Below, in pieces: positions 60,380-64,000 of a stretch of 64,000 nt of DNA. Under the pieces are notes generated by a model. That model ran no database searches. It was not told the DNA's origin and saw only the letters and a program-made list of their open reading frames with translations. The translations under genes were made by a program, and so were the position numbers. The first letter of the stretch is position 1. Each line of letters begins with the position of its first letter. The stretch is from Pseudomonas sp. SLFW (GTDB lineage: Bacteria > Pseudomonadota > Gammaproteobacteria > Pseudomonadales > Pseudomonadaceae): assembly GCF_009905615.1 (NCBI RefSeq), contig NZ_JAAAKW010000004.1:186001-250000 (forward strand). Reading direction: 5' to 3'.

Positions 60380-61326
60380 TCCTGTCCATTCAATACCTGT
60401 ACTGGCTGGCCGGTGTGATTCTGGCGATCACCGCGTTCATGACCGTCACCGACCACAGTAACCCCAAGCGCTGGACCACCGGGCTGTTCTGGGGGCTGTT
60501 CGCGATTGCGTTTCTGATCGGCGACCGTTTGCCGCCCGTGTGGGTTGGCGTAGGCGTGGTGGTGATGGCGCTCATCGCGGGTTTCGGCGGCGTCGGCTTC
60601 GGTCAGCACGATAACCTGCCGGACAAGGCGCGGCGGGAGAGTGCAGGGCGCCTGAAGAACAAGCTGTTCATTCCGGCGCTGGCGATTCCGCTGGTGACGG
60701 TGATCGGCGCCGTCGTGCTGAAAAACGTCAAGTTTGGCGATGTGTACTTGCTCGACCCGGCCAACAGCACCTTTGTTTCGCTAGGGATCGGCAGTCTGGT
60801 GGCGTTGGCCTTGGCGTGCCGGCTGACCCGCGACACGCCGGTGCAGGCCATGCGCGAATCTCGACGCCTGACTGAAGCGTTAGGCTGGGCGCTGGTGTTG
60901 CCGCAAATGCTAGCGATGCTGGGGCTGGTGTTCAACGACGCGGGGGTTGGCAAGGCGGTGGCGCACCTGGCGACGGCCTACATCAACCTGGATTTCCGCC
61001 TGGTGGCGGTGATGGTTTACGTGTTGGGCATGGCGCTGTTCACGATCGTCATGGGCAACGGCTTCGCAGCGTTTCCGGTGATGACCGGCGGCATCGGGGT
61101 GCCGGTGCTGGTGGGCATGTACGGCGCCAACCCTGCGGTGATGGCGGCCATCGGCATGTTCTCCGGCTACTGCGGCACGCTGATGACGCCCATGGCCGCC
61201 AACTACAACCTCATCCCGGCGGCATTGCTGGAGTTGCCCGACAAATACGCCGTGATCAAGGCGCAGATACCAACGGCGTTAGCGATGTTGGTGGTGAACA
61301 TCGTGTTGTTGTACACGCTGATGTAA
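60376..61326 (+). CDS. DUF979 membrane protein
   Basis: A 316-residue protein with about eight to nine membrane helices, starting MILSIQYLYWLAGVILAITAFMTVTD. It begins within the ATGA overlap of the DUF969 gene, so translation is coupled. The pair are probably two subunits of one permease fed by the OprD porin upstream. The substrate is unproven. A family C repeat and hairpin follow. Confidence 0.88.
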   Translation: MILSIQYLYWLAGVILAITAFMTVTDHSNPKRWTTGLFWGLFAIAFLIGDRLPPVWVGVGVVVMALIAGFGGVGFGQHDNLPDKARRESAGRLKNKLFIPALAIPLVTVIGAVVLKNVKFGDVYLLDPANSTFVSLGIGSLVALALACRLTRDTPVQAMRESRRLTEALGWALVLPQMLAMLGLVFNDAGVGKAVAHLATAYINLDFRLVAVMVYVLGMALFTIVMGNGFAAFPVMTGGIGVPVLVGMYGANPAVMAAIGMFSGYCGTLMTPMAANYNLIPAALLELPDKYAVIKAQIPTALAMLVVNIVLLYTLM

Positions 61327-61337
61327 GCCGTTTCCGG

Positions 61338-61425
61338 CTTTTGATTCTGCCCGGAGGCAAGGTGGAGCGGCGGGGTGGCGCTCCACCTTGCCTACGATCT
61401 GTTGCGAAGCGTCAGCAGAACCTGA
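61338..61425. repeat. family C repeat remnant with perfect hairpin
   Basis: It shares the flank TTTTGATTCTG and CTACGATCTGTTGCGAAGCG with the family C copies at 48.9 and 51.6 kb, but the left arm is replaced by the perfect 12-bp stem CAAGGTGGAGCG/CGCTCCACCTTG (61358-61369 with 61379-61390). It lies between convergent DUF979 and harpin-like genes and may end both transcripts. Confidence 0.75.
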
Positions 61426-61520
61426 CAACTCAATCATGCTGACACACCGGAATGGCTGAAGTCCCACGGTGCAGCACACTCCCATACCTCGGTGTACAGC
61501 TGCACAGGGGCTGATGGGCT

Positions 61521-62588
61521 CTAGCCTTTGGCTACACTGAAACCCGAAAACAGACTGGTCGCCGGGTTGTGATCGCCCTCATTGCGATACTGACCGAACT
61601 TGGCGTATGAGTCACTGCTGTGAGTATCGAACATGGTCGAGATGCCTTTTTTGTCGAAGACACTCTCGCCATTTTTCGTCACCGAAATTTCGCCATCCCC
61701 AATCCCACGCTTGAAATCAATCTGAAAGTCGGCCCATTTGCCGACGTCTTTTGCGGCGTCTCCAGGTTTGCCAATGTTGAACACTTTCGAGGGGGCATTG
61801 CTGTCCTCGCTGGTCTTGAGATGCAGTTGATATTGCCCGTCTTTGGTGGCTAACCAGGCGCGTGGGCTGGGCTTGGCATTGTTGTGGTCCAGCACCTGAA
61901 AGAAGGTGCCGTCGTTGTTCGCTTCACGCTTCATGCCAAATTTGAAACTGTAGGGCTGCCCTTCCTGGAGCTTGGTGCCGTCCTTGATTTCTGCTCGGGG
62001 GCTGGTCGAGTGTTCGGTGTAATGGCCCTTATTGAAATCGACCTTGATGACGTCGCCTCGCTCCGGGTCCTTGGCCATGCCGATGCGATCTTCCGGTGAT
62101 TTCTGCACACTCAGTTGATTACCGAGTGAGTGTTCGGAGAAATTTCCGCTTGCCGGGCTGCCTCCACCTCCCTTGCTGGCCTGTGTCGGACTGGCACCGG
62201 ATGGCTGGTTACTCACTGAGTCGTGGCCTGCGTTCGTCGCCGGATTGCTGCGGGGAGCCGTATGACCCGTAGATGTATCGGCTGAAACCGGGCCGCCTTG
62301 CATGAGTGCCTGCAGTCGCTGAAGCATTTCCTGAATCAGAGTGACCAGTTGAGCCAGCGGATCACCCTGATTTCCGATACCGCTGTTGACGTTGTTCTGT
62401 GGCTGAAGAGCAGGGCTACGAGCGCCAAAATCAACGTGTGAGTTTTGGGGCTGAGAGGCGAATGAAACCGTCGAGTTGCCACTTCCTACTGAGCGCTCCT
62501 GGCCTGGCTGGCCACTTGAGGTGGAGGCGTGCTGGGGAGTGGAAAGTTCCAGTGGCGTCGTGCGGATAAGCGAGTTGATTGCCGTCAT
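61521..62588 (-). CDS. harpin-like protein with C-terminal polysaccharide-lyase-like domain (type III secretion candidate)
   Basis: 355 residues, no cysteine. Residues 1-165 are harpin-like: Ser/Gly/Gln/Asn-rich, with one amphipathic helix (77-98, DPLAQLVTLIQEMLQRLQAL) and no signal peptide. The first residues MTAINSLIRTTP fit the P. syringae type III export pattern (Ile at 4, no acidic residue in the first 12). Residues ~165-355 resemble PF14099-type polysaccharide lyases (glucuronan/heparin-lyase jelly roll: PRAEIKDG, DGTFFQVLDHNN, WADFQIDFKRG, YAKFGQYR). An exact hrp box lies 66 bases upstream, so HrpL controls it. Probably a translocation helper or matrix-degrading protein; the catalytic residues are not verified. 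Confidence 0.75.
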   Translation of the reverse strand: MTAINSLIRTTPLELSTPQHASTSSGQPGQERSVGSGNSTVSFASQPQNSHVDFGARSPALQPQNNVNSGIGNQGDPLAQLVTLIQEMLQRLQALMQGGPVSADTSTGHTAPRSNPATNAGHDSVSNQPSGASPTQASKGGGGSPASGNFSEHSLGNQLSVQKSPEDRIGMAKDPERGDVIKVDFNKGHYTEHSTSPRAEIKDGTKLQEGQPYSFKFGMKREANNDGTFFQVLDHNNAKPSPRAWLATKDGQYQLHLKTSEDSNAPSKVFNIGKPGDAAKDVGKWADFQIDFKRGIGDGEISVTKNGESVFDKKGISTMFDTHSSDSYAKFGQYRNEGDHNPATSLFSGFSVAKG

Positions 62589-62978
62589 GGTCTAGACCTG
62601 TCGATGAGGTAACAAACTGCCAACCCCCTTGGGCGGGCAGGGTTCTGTGACGGCTGAGTGGGCAATTGGCAGGCAAGGTTCCATGCCTTGAGTCATAGAA
62701 ATAGCGCGTAATTCGGCGAATGAAATGTTTACGCGTGGTACAGGCGTTTAGTCGTTTATTGGTGCTTTTTCTCGATACGTTCGCGGTGCATTTTAGGTCG
62801 GCTTGCGAGATTTTTTCCGGTGGTTGCGCGCCGCCTTCAAGCGTTAAAAACCACAAGTGACACCTTCACGATCACGATCAGAAAGGTCGTCCTTGTGAGC
62901 ATCCTCGCCGGCGCTGTTGGGTAGGCATCAGCGTGGTCTCAGTCTGAGCTGCCGCTAAATACTCCAAGGGGTTCAAGG
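62589..62978. other. 390-bp divergent region with hrp promoter
   Basis: It separates the harpin-like gene and the PepSY gene. It contains the hrp box (62655-62682); the remainder shows no gene, Fur-box-like sequence or repeat. Confidence 0.6.
62655..62682 (-). promoter_or_regulatory. hrp box (HrpL sigma-factor promoter)
   Basis: On the minus strand GGAACC (62682-62677), a 15-base spacer and CCACTCA (62661-62655) match the hrp-box consensus GGAACC-N15/16-CCACNNA exactly. The downstream start codon (62588) is 66 bases away. This places the harpin-like gene in the HrpL regulon of type III secretion. Confidence 0.88.
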
Positions 62979-64000
62979 GTGCTGAAGAAGGTCCTGTTTC
63001 AACTGCACTGGTTCTTTGGAATAACAGCGGGACTGGTGTTGGCCATCATGGGGACCACGGGGGCGCTGTATTCCTATCAGGAAGAAATACTGGACACGCT
63101 AAATGCTCATCGGCTTACCGTGCAGCCGCGTGAGCAACCGATGCCACTGGCCGAGCTGGTGCAGCAACTTGAAAGGCAAACCCGTGCCGTTGTTTCGACG
63201 CTGCAAATCGAGGTGGGTGGTCACAAGGCGGCTCAGGTCTGGAGCCTGGCTGCTGCGGGCCAGTCGCAAGCCGTCTTGAACAATTTCGACCCGTACACTG
63301 GCGAGCTTAAACCCGATACCGTTGGCCAGGATTTTTTCCGGTTTGTTCTGGATGTACACCGCTATCTGGGTGCAGGGGGGTACGGCAAGCAGGTGACGGC
63401 AGCGTGCGCGATGATTCTCGTGTTTTTCTGTCTCTCCGGGCTGTACCTGCGTTGGCCACGTCAGGTGTGGAACTGGCGCGTATGGCTGGTGCCGGACTGG
63501 AAAAAAGTGGGACGCAGTTTCAATTGGAGTGTGCATTCCGTCATTGCCACGTGGTGCCTCGTCGTCTATTTGTCGCAGGCGGTGACAGGGCTTAATTTCT
63601 CCTATGCCTGGTTCAATCAGGGGCTAACCTGGCTCATCGGTGACCCGCCACAGGCGATGGAGCAACCGCGTAAAGCGCCTGCGCCAAAGCCTGCAGTTAA
63701 TGCTGCCAACGCATCGACCCCAGCCTCGCGAGCCCCTGCCACTGTGGACTACGGTGCCATCTGGGAATCCATCAAACATGCGGCCGGGCCAGAGCTCAAG
63801 GCCTACAACCTTCGCTTGCCCAGCACGGTCGGAACGCCTGTACTCGTTTTTTATTTGCTAAAGGACTCTCCTCATCCCCGTGCGTTGAACCAACTCGTCC
63901 TCGACCCCCGTAGCGGTGAAGTGCTGGCGGCGTCGCGCTACGCCGACAAGGGATTGGGTTCTCAGTTATTGATCAGTAATTATTCGGTGCATACGGGCAG
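62979..64000 (+). CDS. PepSY-associated membrane protein (iron-siderophore reductase-like), partial
   Basis: An open frame from GTG 62979 (AAGGGG 7 bases upstream) to the window end with no stop, so it is C-terminally incomplete (340 codons seen). It begins VLKKVLFQLHWFFGITAGLVLAIMGTTGALYSYQEEIL, the first PepSY_TM helix with the conserved His (QLHWF). Further His residues sit in DVHRYLG, WSVHSVIATW and YSVHTG, next to membrane helices, the pattern of haem-binding ferric-siderophore reductases (FoxB/PiuB-like). A Pro/Ala-rich linker is at ~230-245. It is likely involved in iron release from siderophores; a TonB-receptor gene may lie beyond the window. Confidence 0.85.
   Translation, partial: MLKKVLFQLHWFFGITAGLVLAIMGTTGALYSYQEEILDTLNAHRLTVQPREQPMPLAELVQQLERQTRAVVSTLQIEVGGHKAAQVWSLAAAGQSQAVLNNFDPYTGELKPDTVGQDFFRFVLDVHRYLGAGGYGKQVTAACAMILVFFCLSGLYLRWPRQVWNWRVWLVPDWKKVGRSFNWSVHSVIATWCLVVYLSQAVTGLNFSYAWFNQGLTWLIGDPPQAMEQPRKAPAPKPAVNAANASTPASRAPATVDYGAIWESIKHAAGPELKAYNLRLPSTVGTPVLVFYLLKDSPHPRALNQLVLDPRSGEVLAASRYADKGLGSQLLISNYSVHTG

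Overview
The window comes from the chromosome of a fluorescent Pseudomonas, most likely a plant-associated member of the P. syringae complex or a close relative. The evidence is the aroC / alpha-beta hydrolase / MFS / mtnD / LTA-synthase-like gene order familiar from Pseudomonas, DUF3509 and DUF6388-type genus-specific small proteins, an OprD porin, a harpin-like gene behind an exact hrp box (HrpL sigma-factor promoter), and many REP-type palindromic doublets of three sequence families. Nearly all of the 64 kb is ordinary high-GC coding DNA on both strands. There are no IS elements, prophages or CRISPR arrays. One tRNA gene is present, tRNA-Ser(GGA).

Layout. 1-4.7 kb: a conserved hypothetical protein (partial), a secreted alpha/beta hydrolase, chorismate synthase aroC, an MFS transporter and an acireductone dioxygenase (mtnD) that lacks its usual mtn neighbours and one metal ligand. 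4.7-9.5 kb: a LuxR-type regulator behind a strongly self-complementary leader, then small conserved genes (DUF3509, ankyrin repeats, GNAT, membrane proteins). 9.7-15.6 kb: an unusual gene set made of a LuxR-type regulator, an APC amine or amino-acid permease, a second farnesyl-diphosphate-synthase-like enzyme, a creatinase/M24-fold protein and a nitrilase-superfamily amidase. 15.6-17.2 kb: a hipBA toxin-antitoxin operon behind an 18+18-bp inverted repeat. 17.5-25.9 kb: an LTA-synthase-like phosphotransferase, an RraB-like protein, a candidate minus-strand small RNA, the ATP-grasp / alpha-E / transglutaminase operon, and a small minus-strand cluster of cytochrome c, a Cys-less rhodanese and a 31-residue membrane peptide. 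26.3-38.5 kb: beta-oxidation genes (thiolase plus fused hydratase/dehydrogenase), a class I amidotransferase, CorA, PlsC, a crotonase, an NCS1 permease and small genes including a GNAT coupled by an ATGA overlap to a 53-codon ORF. 38.6-43.4 kb: tRNA-Ser, a divergent SDR/LysR pair, an isochorismatase-like hydrolase with Ser in place of the usual Cys, and a dCache chemoreceptor. 43.8-47.4 kb: a four-gene lipid-glycosylation operon (sugar epimerase, DPM-type glycosyltransferase, LAB_N membrane protein, ArnT-like transferase). 47.4-57 kb: SulP, two MFS, a ZapE-like ATPase, a RarD-like exporter, an HD protein, an AhpD-like protein and a fluoroacetate-dehalogenase-like hydrolase. 57-61.3 kb: LysR, OprD and DUF969/DUF979 genes that look like one uptake unit. 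61.5-64 kb: the harpin-like / polysaccharide-lyase-like gene with its hrp box, then a PepSY membrane protein cut by the window end.

The most noteworthy items are (i) the harpin-like plus lyase-like fusion under an exact hrp-box promoter, probably an undescribed type III helper or wall/matrix-acting protein; (ii) the LuxR / permease / prenyl-synthase / M24 / nitrilase cassette, whose regulator gene and first structural gene share a 16-bp dyad; (iii) mtnD, with loss of a metal-binding His alongside loss of mtnB and mtnC from the locus; and (iv) two candidate structured RNAs, one in the leader of the first luxR gene and one on the minus strand before the ATP-grasp operon. Functional statements come from family motifs read by eye. 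No database search or structure prediction was run.
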